Shown in pieces: positions 1 to 4,820 of a DNA stretch of 11,767 nucleotides. Both the position numbers and the translations under genes were made by a program. Below the pieces are notes generated by a model that was given only the letters and a program-made list of their open reading frames with translations, ran no database searches and had not been told where the DNA came from. Every line of letters begins with the position of its first letter. Position 1 is the first letter of the stretch. The DNA is taken from positions 1-11,767 of the forward strand of contig CAJTVR010000117.1 of NCBI GenBank assembly GCA_910580075.1, read 5' to 3'. This DNA is from an uncultured Eubacterium sp. Its GTDB lineage: Bacteria; Bacillota; Clostridia; Lachnospirales; Lachnospiraceae.

Positions 1-13
1 GCTTTTTTCCTGT

Positions 14-97
14 CTATTTACGGTTGTTATGATTATCTATGTATGTTAATGCTGCAAATACTACTAACAGCAATGTTAAAACTTCTAATGTGTTCAT
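14..97 (-). CDS. Putative holin-like (type I) toxin peptide, 27 aa
   Basis: A 27-residue peptide beginning MNTLEVLTLLLVVF and ending DNHNNRK: a short N-terminus, one hydrophobic helix (about residues 4-20) and a polar, basic tail. This is the pattern of the putative holin-like toxin (Hol-Tox) family found in tandem in Firmicutes chromosomes and phages, where such peptides are membrane-acting toxins of type I systems; the family assignment is from memory of its style. The ATG is preceded by an excellent Shine-Dalgarno (AAGGGGG, 5 nt spacer), and a promoter with TATAAT lies upstream on the same strand, so this is probably a real gene despite its size. The Shine-Dalgarno is buried in an 8-bp hairpin of the leader. 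The gene is complete, but its terminator and any convergent antisense RNA would lie left of position 1. It could also be a small membrane peptide of another role. Confidence 0.7.
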   Translation of the reverse strand: MNTLEVLTLLLVVFAALTYIDNHNNRK

Positions 98-102
98 AGA
101 AT

Positions 103-126
103 CCCCCTTTCCGTCTCCGAAAAGGG
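103..126 (-). promoter_or_regulatory. Shine-Dalgarno-sequestering hairpin in the leader of the 27-aa peptide
   Basis: In the minus-strand transcript CCCUUUUC (126-119) can pair with GGAAAGGG (112-105) around a 6-nt loop (118-113), giving 8 pairs with one G-U. The right arm contains the Shine-Dalgarno AAAGGGGG (110-103). Such a stem would reduce translation, as is common in type I toxin mRNAs. The pairing is seen in sequence; the function is inferred. Confidence 0.5.
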
Positions 127-170
127 CAGCCGAGGAACTATCCCCATACTGTCTACACTGACTATAGGGT

Positions 171-200
171 ATTATAGCATATTTTGGCGGGGAATGTCAT
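171..200 (-). promoter_or_regulatory. Sigma-A-type promoter for the 27-aa peptide
   Basis: Minus-strand -35 ATGACA (200-195), an 18-nt spacer and a perfect -10 TATAAT (176-171). Transcription would start near 164, leaving a leader of about 67 nt before the ATG at 97. Confidence 0.6.
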
Positions 201-237
201 TAGATATAATTATTTTTTCAAATATGTAAAAAGTCAA

Positions 238-266
238 TCGACATTTTCATTAATGTAATATATGAT
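238..266 (+). promoter_or_regulatory. Promoter of the candidate antisense RNA
   Basis: Plus-strand -35 TCGACA (238-243), exactly 17 nt, then -10 TATGAT (261-266); each box is one base from consensus. The only thing downstream before a terminator (343-395) is non-coding sequence antisense to the 3' end of the small gene at 378-488. Confidence 0.55.
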
Positions 267-292
267 ATCAATATAAGAAAGCAAATAAGCAA

Positions 293-321
293 AGGATTAT
301 CATATAGCAGATGGTTATCCT
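293..321 (-). terminator. Possible terminator of the small toxin mRNA
   Basis: An imperfect 11-bp hairpin (arms 321-311 and 303-293, two mismatches on this strand, 7-nt loop) is followed on the minus strand by a U-rich stretch reading TTGCTTATTTGCTTTC. It is the first U-rich hairpin after the 378-488 gene, because the stronger hairpin at 343-385 has no U-tract on the minus strand. The hairpin is better paired on the plus strand. Confidence 0.35.
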
Positions 322-342
322 GAATTTGATTATTTATTATAG

Positions 343-395
343 AGAAGTAACTATTTATCGCCTGAGAAACGAAATAGCTACTTCTTTGTATTTTT
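343..395 (+). terminator. Intrinsic terminator of the antisense RNA
   Basis: A 14-position stem, AGAAGTAACTATTT (343-356) against AAATAGCTACTTCT (372-385), with one A-C mismatch on this strand (a G-U wobble on the other), followed by TTGTATTTTT. The right arm includes the stop codon of the minus-strand gene at 378-488. Confidence 0.55.
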
Positions 396-488
396 ACCAA
401 TTTCGTAACCAAGTTTATAAGCAGCACCACATAGAATACTAACAATACCAAATGCATAATAAATAGATTGCAATGAAATAGTAATCAT
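378..488 (-). CDS. Small hydrophobic peptide, candidate type I toxin, 36 aa
   Basis: A 36-residue peptide beginning MITISLQSIYYAFGIVSILC and ending YEIGKNTKK. It has one membrane-spanning stretch (about residues 8-24) with small residues (G, A, S) and a lysine-rich tail, the design of type I membrane toxins. I do not recognise a named family. A consensus GGAGG (504-500) precedes it. The ATG at 488 is 11 nt away, while a TTG two codons earlier (494) is 5 nt away and would give 38 aa, so the exact start is open. The mRNA is flanked by a candidate convergent antisense RNA (273-396), and its stop codon lies inside a strong hairpin. The Shine-Dalgarno can pair with GUCUUCC at 563-557 in the leader. 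Together these suggest a translationally locked toxin mRNA. An alternative is an orphan small membrane protein. Confidence 0.6.
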   Translation of the reverse strand: MITISLQSIYYAFGIVSILCGAAYKLGYEIGKNTKK

Positions 489-589
489 AGGCAATAAGTC
501 CTCCTTTTTTAAATTCCTTAAAGTTTTTTATTATTACAAGGCTTTTTCTCCTTGATGGAAGACAACTTCATCTGCTATATTTTTGATAA

Positions 590-618
590 TCTTTAATTTG
601 ATAAATTGATTTTGTCAA
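590..618 (-). promoter_or_regulatory. Weak candidate promoter for the 36-aa peptide
   Basis: A perfect -35 TTGACA (618-613) is followed after 17 nt by TAAAGA (595-590), a poor -10. If used, transcription starts near 583, so only the 12-base core of the flanking repeat would be at the 5' end of the mRNA. Confidence 0.3.
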
Positions 619-624
619 TTTAAA

Positions 625-779
625 AATAATATAAAAAAGGAAGATATTTTCTACTATAAAATCAAAAATCAAAAAACAAAATGGACATAATTACCAAATT
701 ATAATTGGGTGTAGAATATTTATTTGATAATAAATATTGTCCGTTGTTTTTAGCCTTTCGTATAGTAAAACATCTTCCT
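625..779 (-). other. Highly self-complementary element: structured RNA gene or MITE-like element
   Basis: The ends 638-658 and 761-779 are imperfect inverted repeats: AGGAAGAT and ACTATA blocks match perfectly, with an A4/T4 block between. Inside, 672-679 plus 683-687 pair with 744-751 plus 738-742. The centre has two hairpins: 693-710 (arms ACCAAATTA and TAATTGGGT, one mismatch) and 715-738 (perfect 10-bp arms AATATTTATT and AATAAATATT, loop TGAT). On the minus strand the outer stem is followed by a U-tract (637-625), so that strand would terminate there; a minus-strand promoter lies at 818-846. No protein of any length is encoded. It could be a small structured RNA of about 185 nt or a non-autonomous miniature transposon; I see no clear target-site duplication. 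Confidence 0.5.
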
Positions 780-781
780 AA

Positions 782-839
782 AATGTATCTTAAATTAACT
801 AACTGATTATAATTTAGATTTTATATCAATGTATCTTAA
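782..839. repeat. Direct 12-bp repeat pair, AATGTATCTTAA
   Basis: Identical copies at 782-793 and 828-839, 46 bp apart. Their position around the candidate promoter at 818-846 is what would be expected of a pair of operator sites, but no cognate regulator is identifiable. Confidence 0.4.
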
Positions 840-846
840 TTGTCAA
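818..846 (-). promoter_or_regulatory. Candidate promoter reading into the structured element
   Basis: Minus-strand -35 TTGACA (846-841), 17-nt spacer, -10 TAAAAT (823-818). The spacer contains one copy of a 12-bp direct repeat (828-839); the second copy (782-793) would lie just downstream of the start site. This is an AT-rich region, so chance matches are more likely than elsewhere. Confidence 0.4.
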
Positions 847-933
847 TATATATTAAGAATATTTTGTCAAAAAATGGTTTTGTTTCTGGGTTGAAGTTAA
901 AGATTATAACTTAAAATGTACTATTTTTAGTTC

Positions 934-1200
934 TCACTTATATTTGTAGTATGTATTTTGTGACAGTCCGGTAAGTTTCATACAGTCTATATCATTAAGA
1001 GTACCGCCAAAATCTATTGAATGTTTTTGTATTTCAGCTTTCTTTTCAATAGATTTTTTGGTTGTCAGCTTTTTGCCGGGAACACCGCCGGTCCGTTTAC
1101 CAGCAAGCCAGGCTGTTTCAATACCTTCAGATGTTCTCTGATGCAGATCGTCAGCTTCTTTTTGTGCTTGTCCAAATGCAAGTTCAATCCGGGGACAGGA
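934..1200 (-). pseudogene. Serine recombinase (resolvase family), C-terminal fragment
   Basis: An open frame of about 88 codons ending at TGA 936-934 reads ELAFGQAQKEADDLHQRT, then SEGIETAWLAGKRTGG, then TKKSIEKKAEI and finally LSQNTYYKYK. This matches the end of the catalytic domain (the long-helix QAQKEAD-RTSEGI region) plus the C-terminal helix-turn-helix of resolvase/invertase-type serine recombinases. The whole N-terminal part, with the catalytic serine and arginines, is missing, and there is no start codon with a ribosome binding site. The fragment ends abruptly at about 1200, where an integrase remnant begins on the opposite strand. It is a decayed gene with no expected activity. The family call is from motif recognition. 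Confidence 0.75.
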
Positions 1201-1212
1201 AAAGATTAATAA

Positions 1213-1887
1213 AAAAAAGAATTTGAACGGTATAAGCCGGCAGAAGCGCGTAAATGGTTATCAGAAGCAAAATATGAGGATTCTCATGGAGATATAAGCA
1301 GCTCTACGAATATGACAGTTGATGCATGGTATAATCACTGGATCACAGAAATCAAGGCTAAAACAGTACGCTGGAGTACTCTTAGCAGTTATAAACGCCG
1401 TTATAACAATAATATCAAAGAAATTATAGGCAGCATGGTTATAAGTGATGTAAAACCAATGCACTGCCAGAATGTGCTAAATGTTTTGGATAATAACGGA
1501 TATGTCGGGGCAAGTATGGTACAGACAAAGGCTGTGCTGTCTGTAATCTTTTCTGATGCCTGTGAAAATGGCTTGATTTCCGTGAATCCGGTAACAAAAT
1601 CTGTTAAATGTCCAAAGAAACCAGAGAAAAATACAAGTGTTCTGACATTGGAAGAGCAGGAGAAGTTTTTAGCAGCTGCAAAAGAAAGCATTTATTACAG
1701 CAATTTTCTGTTTGTGCTTCAGACTGGCGTAAGGACAAGTGAATTAAAAACCAGTTCCGGGCAGAGAGATATACCAATGACACAGACAGTTTATGATCTT
1801 CTTGCAGATATGAAGTGCAAACAGGTTTGTTATTTTTATGTATTGACAAAACAAATCTGCGTAAGTATAATAAAAACAATCATTTAG
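1213..1887 (+). pseudogene. Tyrosine recombinase / integrase remnant
   Basis: The frame is open from just after a stop at 1210-1212 to TAG 1885-1887. It starts mid-protein (KKEFERYKPAEARKWL), continues through the core-binding domain (MTVDAWYNHWITEIKAKTVR to PVTKSVKCPKKPEK) and enters the catalytic domain (LTLEEQEKFLAAAK, LQTGVRTSEL). Directly after the first catalytic Arg region the frame jumps to KTSSGQRDIP, so about 40-50 residues are deleted in frame. After ADMKCKQ (about 1830) the sequence is no longer integrase-like, so the HxxR and catalytic Tyr are absent. The N-terminal arm-binding domain is also gone. It resembles integrases of Tn916-like conjugative elements and phages. An internal ATG (1312) has no convincing ribosome binding site. 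Non-functional. Confidence 0.85.
1843..1871 (+). promoter_or_regulatory. Consensus promoter of the sdpR-like operon
   Basis: Perfect -35 TTGACA (1843-1848), 17-nt spacer, perfect -10 TATAAT (1866-1871). It overlaps the degenerate tail of the integrase frame, so the integrase remnant was joined directly to this regulatory region. The predicted start is near 1878. Confidence 0.85.
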
Positions 1888-1892
1888 AAAAA

Positions 1893-1905
1893 TTTCGAAA
1901 CGAAA
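1893..1905. promoter_or_regulatory. Candidate operator for the ArsR-type repressor
   Basis: A perfect inverted repeat, TTTCG-AAA-CGAAA, between the predicted start site and the sdpR-like start codon. Its position suits autorepression by the downstream ArsR-type protein. A related palindrome occurs at 3281-3300, after the operon. Confidence 0.5.
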
Positions 1906-1926
1906 AACAAAGGCAAAGGTGATAAC

Positions 1927-2193
1927 ATGAGTCTGCCCAGCATATTTAAAGCATTAAGTGATTCTGTCCGGCGGGATATTTTACTCAAATTAAAACAAAA
2001 ACGGAAGATGTCCGCCGGAGAGATTGCGGCGGAGTTTGATTTGTCGAATGCGACGATTTCATATCATCTGTCTGTGCTGAAAAAAGCAGACCTGATTTTT
2101 GAGACGCGGTATCAAAAATACATCTATTATGAAATCAATACATCTGTATTTGAAGATGCAGTGATGTGGCTGATGCAGTTTAAGGAGGATTAG
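1927..2193 (+). CDS. SdpR-like autorepressor, ArsR family
   Basis: An 88-aa winged-helix DNA-binding repressor. The N-terminus (IFKALSDSVRRDILLKL) and the recognition region at residues 29-52 (SAGEIAAEFDLSNATISYHL) are the classical ArsR/SdpR signature, followed by the beta-wing (RYQKYIYYEIN). There are no metal-binding cysteines of the CxC type, so it is not a metal sensor. In Bacillus subtilis SdpR represses its own operon with sdpI and is sequestered by SdpI at the membrane when toxin is bound; a similar relationship is inferred here because the next gene is SdpI-like. The ATG has AAAGGTG 5-6 nt upstream and a consensus promoter at 1843-1871 with a palindrome between. The next start codon follows the stop after 1 nt. 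Confidence 0.9.
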   Translation: MSLPSIFKALSDSVRRDILLKLKQKRKMSAGEIAAEFDLSNATISYHLSVLKKADLIFETRYQKYIYYEINTSVFEDAVMWLMQFKED

Positions 2194-2194
2194 G

Positions 2195-2791
2195 ATGGGG
2201 CTGAAAGAGAAACGTACACTGGTTATAACAACGGTTCTTTGTGCCGGATGGTTTGCAGCAGCGGTTATTATGAACCGGGCTGGAGCAGACGGCGGTATGC
2301 TGTTTTATGGAATTGCAGTTTTGATCAATGTGATACTGAATCTGGGATTAAGTACAAAAACTGTTACTGTATATGGAGCAAAAAAACTGGTGTTACTTGG
2401 TAAATGGATTATGCCGGTTACGGGAGCAGTCTGCCTTTTGATTAACAGTTATTCACAGCAGTTCTGGCAGCAGAATATGGATGAGGCTGTTTATATATAT
2501 GTAGGAATTCTGTTTGTTGTCAGTGCAAATTATTTTCCTAAAAATCATATAAATCCTTATGCAGGCCTGAAATTTCCATGGCTGTTCCATAAGGAAGAAG
2601 GATGGTACAAAACACATAAACTAGGGAGCTATACCTGGCTGCTGTCGGGGGCTGTTATGATGCTGCATCCTTTTCATAAGTTAACAATTGTGACCGTTAC
2701 GCTGGTTGTTGTTCTGGCCGGCGCTGTTCCGCTTATATATTCACTCACATTCTGCTTTCCTAAAAAGAAAAAAATGGATCAGGAGGGATGA
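2195..2791 (+). CDS. SdpI-family integral membrane protein
   Basis: A 198-aa protein with about six membrane segments (roughly 9-26, 35-52, 68-84, 98-111, 144-158, 163-184) and a lysine-rich end. It carries the SdpI signature in the loop after the fourth helix: NYFPK (112-116), G-L-K-F-P-W (124-129) and W-Y-K-T-H-K-L-G (137-144). SdpI of B. subtilis is the immunity and signalling protein for the SdpC cannibalism toxin. No sdpABC toxin genes are present here, so the role could be self-protection or sensing of envelope damage. Its Shine-Dalgarno AAGGAGG lies within the last codons of the repressor gene, so the two are translationally coupled. The DUF1648 domain usually fused to the front of SdpI is absent and is encoded by the next gene. 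Confidence 0.85.
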   Translation: MGLKEKRTLVITTVLCAGWFAAAVIMNRAGADGGMLFYGIAVLINVILNLGLSTKTVTVYGAKKLVLLGKWIMPVTGAVCLLINSYSQQFWQQNMDEAVYIYVGILFVVSANYFPKNHINPYAGLKFPWLFHKEEGWYKTHKLGSYTWLLSGAVMMLHPFHKLTIVTVTLVVVLAGAVPLIYSLTFCFPKKKKMDQEG

Positions 2792-2794
2792 TTT

Positions 2795-3163
2795 ATGAAA
2801 ACTGACGGGAAAGATTTAAAGAAAATGGATACGCATGCTTTCATGCAGACGATGATGCACACTTCTATGAAACACATTTTTGCAGGAACTGTGGTCTGCG
2901 CACTGACACTGGTAATTTTTCTGGCTTTTTACAGCAGAATGCCGGAATCGGTGCCGGTTCATTTTGATTCAGCGGGAATTGCCAATTCTTACTGGCCGCG
3001 CAATATTGTCGTGTTCGGTGTTCCGGCAGCCTGTGTTATTCTCAATGTGGCCGCGGGGATCTGCTTAAGGAAACGGGAAGAGAAAAAGGCTGGGATGTTT
3101 TATGTGCTGCCAGCTGCAGCAGTTCTTGTGACAGCTGTAATGATTTTTTTGGGAGTAAACTAA
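2795..3163 (+). CDS. DUF1648 membrane protein (SdpI N-terminal-domain homologue)
   Basis: A 122-aa protein with a charged N-terminus rich in Met and His and three membrane segments (about 26-46, 70-90, 100-120). The loop from residue 50 (PESVPVHFDSAGIANSYW) is the DUF1648 hallmark, P-x-x-V-P-x-H-F-x-x-x-G-x-x-N-x-Y/W. In canonical SdpI this domain precedes the SdpI domain in one polypeptide; here it is a separate protein encoded downstream, presumably forming a complex with the 198-aa protein. The Shine-Dalgarno AGGAGGG overlaps the end of the preceding gene, with 3 nt between stop and start. It is the last gene of the operon; a weak hairpin follows. Function is otherwise unknown. Confidence 0.85.
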   Translation: MKTDGKDLKKMDTHAFMQTMMHTSMKHIFAGTVVCALTLVIFLAFYSRMPESVPVHFDSAGIANSYWPRNIVVFGVPAACVILNVAAGICLRKREEKKAGMFYVLPAAAVLVTAVMIFLGVN

Positions 3164-3172
3164 AACATCCGG

Positions 3173-3192
3173 CAGGCAAAATTTTTTACCTG
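3173..3192 (+). terminator. Weak hairpin after the sdpR-sdpI-DUF1648 operon
   Basis: CAGG (3173-3176) and CCTG (3189-3192) close a stem continued by A4/T4 with one mismatch; the T-run is inside the hairpin rather than after it, so termination is uncertain. Confidence 0.3.
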
Positions 3193-3207
3193 TCATTTTG
3201 AAGAAAT

Positions 3208-3303
3208 TCGAAATGATATTCGGATACTGATGCAGGATGCAGCAGTTCAATGAAAATCTGAACATCATGGGATGCATTTTATTTCGAAAAATATCGAAAT
3301 GAT
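3208..3303. promoter_or_regulatory. TTCGAAA-type motifs downstream of the sdpR-like operon
   Basis: A 20-bp palindrome, ATTTCG-N8-CGAAAT (3281-3300), and a repeated 10-mer TCGAAATGAT (3208-3217 and 3294-3303). The half-sites equal those of the operator candidate at 1893-1905. The region 3164-3531 holds no credible gene. Possible second binding region of the SdpR-like repressor, or a remnant of a duplicated promoter. Confidence 0.35.
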
Positions 3304-3415
3304 AAGACAGAATGCTGGAATGATATTTAAGGAATACTCTTAGGAAAGATTGTTTTATACTGCAGAGAGCAGAAGCAGTGCAGAAATGATAAAGAGGACA
3401 GTTCAAACGGTAACG

Positions 3416-3514
3416 GGAGGCTGCCGCATTAAGAAAAATGATACATGATATAGCTGGCATAAATTGTTTCTGGTACTATAGCCTGTATATGTTTTGCCTG
3501 GTGCGGCAGTCTCC
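3416..3514. other. Long imperfect palindrome between convergent operons
   Basis: A 13-bp inverted repeat, GGAGGCTGCCGCA (3416-3428) against TGCGGCAGTCTCC (3502-3514), with one G-T pair. Inside, further short arms can pair (AAAA/TTTT, ATACA/TGTAT, GGC/GCC), so the 99-bp unit could fold as one long hairpin. On the plus strand it is followed by TGCATTTTT, which would suit termination of the rightward operon. A decayed MITE is an alternative. Confidence 0.4.
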
Positions 3515-3531
3515 TGCATTTTTACAGTCTG

Positions 3532-4425
3532 TTACTGAATGTATATTTTTGAAACAGTATCTTCTACGCCGTTGATTTGAAGTCTGACATGGATGTTTCC
3601 ATTTTTGAATTGTTCCAGGGGATATACTAAAGGCCCGGAAAGACTGGTAACATCCATGGACTGTACGGTGTCTTCCTGAACCAGCCATAAAGTCAGCGAA
3701 GCACCATCCGGTACTGTTCCGCAGGTAATATCGGCATGCAGCATCTGGCTGTCTGCATTTTGTATGGTCATGTCGTGTTCTTTGATAAATCCGCTGCTGG
3801 CTTTTTTGAAATCCAGTTTCCATACGCCGTTTCGGCAGCTTGAAGAGTTCATGCTGATTACACCAAGATTCCATACCTTTTCACTGGAAGCAGCGTCTGT
3901 ATTGATACCGTTTCCTGAAGCGGCGTTTACAAGAAAACCTGACAGGCATGCGAGCATAAGTACCATGCTGGCTGCACCGGCTAAAATCAATGATAAGTGA
4001 TGTGTATGCTGTTTTAACATCATAACAGTGTCCTCCTTTTTTGTGACAGATGTTCCGCATGATTCGCAGAAGTTTGCCTTTAATGAAATCCGGTGGCTGC
4101 AGGCCGGGCAGGTGCTTTTTATTTCCGGACGGCGGAGAAAATAAACCAGCAGTCCGATGAAAGGCGTTGCGGCAAAGACGATCACTGCCCATAATACCGG
4201 GTCGTCGCCCCGCTGTCTGCAGTCATGGTATACCCAGGCTGCAAAGAAAGAGCTGGTACATACGGCAGATATAAGAACGCACATAAGCAGTACTGGAAGC
4301 AGCATGGAAAGGCCGCTAAAACCGCCGCTTTTTAGGTAATACAGTCCGAACCGCAGGAAAATCAGCAGTACGCCGGCCAGGACAGCAGTATAAAACAGAA
4401 TTTTTTTGTCTGTAGAGTGATTCAT
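3532..4425 (-). CDS. Zinc-ribbon membrane protein of the ECF sigma cassette
   Basis: A 297-aa membrane protein. Three N-terminal membrane segments (about 8-28, 40-63, 78-97) include a W-x-x-x-D...R...LW...P-x-x-G-x-x-x-Y pattern like the N-terminal module of phospholipase-D-type membrane proteins. A cytoplasmic zinc ribbon follows (C106-PA-C109, C120-ES-C123), then a fourth helix (145-167) and a C-terminal domain of about 130 residues, presumably outside the cell. I do not recognise that domain; it is beta-rich in appearance. The start ATG overlaps the stop of the upstream gene by 4 nt and has AGAGGTG 7 nt upstream. As third gene of the sigma cassette it is probably a sensor or co-regulator of the sigma factor, or its target; that is inference. 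It is the last gene on this strand. Confidence 0.75.
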   Translation of the reverse strand: MNHSTDKKILFYTAVLAGVLLIFLRFGLYYLKSGGFSGLSMLLPVLLMCVLISAVCTSSFFAAWVYHDCRQRGDDPVLWAVIVFAATPFIGLLVYFLRRPEIKSTCPACSHRISLKANFCESCGTSVTKKEDTVMMLKQHTHHLSLILAGAASMVLMLACLSGFLVNAASGNGINTDAASSEKVWNLGVISMNSSSCRNGVWKLDFKKASSGFIKEHDMTIQNADSQMLHADITCGTVPDGASLTLWLVQEDTVQSMDVTSLSGPLVYPLEQFKNGNIHVRLQINGVEDTVSKIYIQ

Positions 4426-4820
4426 GCCAGTGCACCTCTTTTCTTAACACGGATTGCAATCTCTTCTTTCAGATTTGTCCTTTTGACGCCTGCTATGGTG
4501 AGCACGACACCGGCAAGGCCGGCATAAATGCAGACACCGGCGGCAAAATAAGACAGATACAGGCTGCTTATGAATGTAAGGGCAGCGGCAGCCAGCATAA
4601 CAAAGACTGCCAGATTTAAAATCATAGGCAGATACCACAGCCGGAATGTGCGTATGGCAGGCTGTGACTGCATAGCGGCTTCCCGCTGGTACAGGGCAGC
4701 TTTCAGACTGCGGTTTAATTCCGGGGCAGGCTGGTCAGCCAGTTTCAAAGAAGCCCGGATGACGGCATCTGTTATGTCATCTTTGTCATTAAAGGGGTTT
4801 TCATTACGGTTATCTTTCAT
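4422..4820 (-). CDS. Two-helix membrane protein, probable anti-sigma factor
   Basis: A 132-aa protein with a polar N-terminal cytoplasmic segment of about 60 residues (starting MKDNRNENPF, with an amphipathic stretch around 17-50), two membrane helices (62-85 and 90-111) and a basic tail (VKKRGALA). Small membrane proteins encoded directly after an ECF sigma gene and overlapping it are usually its anti-sigma factor, and the topology fits, but there is no HxxxCxxC zinc motif, so a zinc anti-sigma (ZAS) type is excluded. The start codon lies 11 nt inside the sigma gene; the Shine-Dalgarno GGAGG is 9 nt upstream, within that gene. It overlaps the downstream zinc-ribbon gene by 4 nt, giving tight translational coupling of all three. 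Confidence 0.7.
   Translation of the reverse strand: MKDNRNENPFNDKDDITDAVIRASLKLADQPAPELNRSLKAALYQREAAMQSQPAIRTFRLWYLPMILNLAVFVMLAAAALTFISSLYLSYFAAGVCIYAGLAGVVLTIAGVKRTNLKEEIAIRVKKRGALA

Larger units (their letters stand above)
273..396 (+). ncRNA. Candidate type I antitoxin (antisense) RNA
   Basis: A predicted RNA of about 125 nt, from a start about 7 nt after the -10 box at 261-266 to the U-tract after the hairpin at 343-385. It has no credible reading frame. It would form a first hairpin at 293-321 (arms AGGATTATCAT and ATGGTTATCCT, 7-nt loop AUAGCAG) and a second, the terminator. It is complementary to the last 18-19 nt of the 378-488 coding sequence and to that gene's 3' untranslated region. 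A convergent, 3'-overlapping antisense RNA is the TxpA/RatA and BsrG/SR4 type of arrangement. The RNA ends are inferred from promoter and terminator patterns only. Confidence 0.5.
295..591. repeat. Inverted repeat flanking the 36-aa peptide gene
   Basis: The plus-strand sequence at 295-313 (GATTATC then ATATAGCAGATG) recurs in inverted orientation at 591-569, with four extra A's between the two blocks; 19 bases are identical. In a minus-strand transcript spanning both, the 5' leader copy and the 3' copy are complementary and could hold the mRNA ends together, as in several type I toxin mRNAs. Confidence 0.55.

Noticed and set aside
218..457. 79-aa minus-strand open frame overlapping the small-toxin locus
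   Set aside because: No ribosome binding site, runs through the stop-codon hairpin and the terminator region, and shares its start region with the better supported 36-aa frame.
638..779. Retron-type ncRNA (inverted ends with internal hairpins)
   Set aside because: No reverse transcriptase gene anywhere in the window, and the internal stems do not resemble a long msd hairpin.
1021..1209. 62-aa plus-strand open frame
   Set aside because: Antisense of the serine recombinase fragment, whose minus-strand translation is clearly protein-like; no ribosome binding site.
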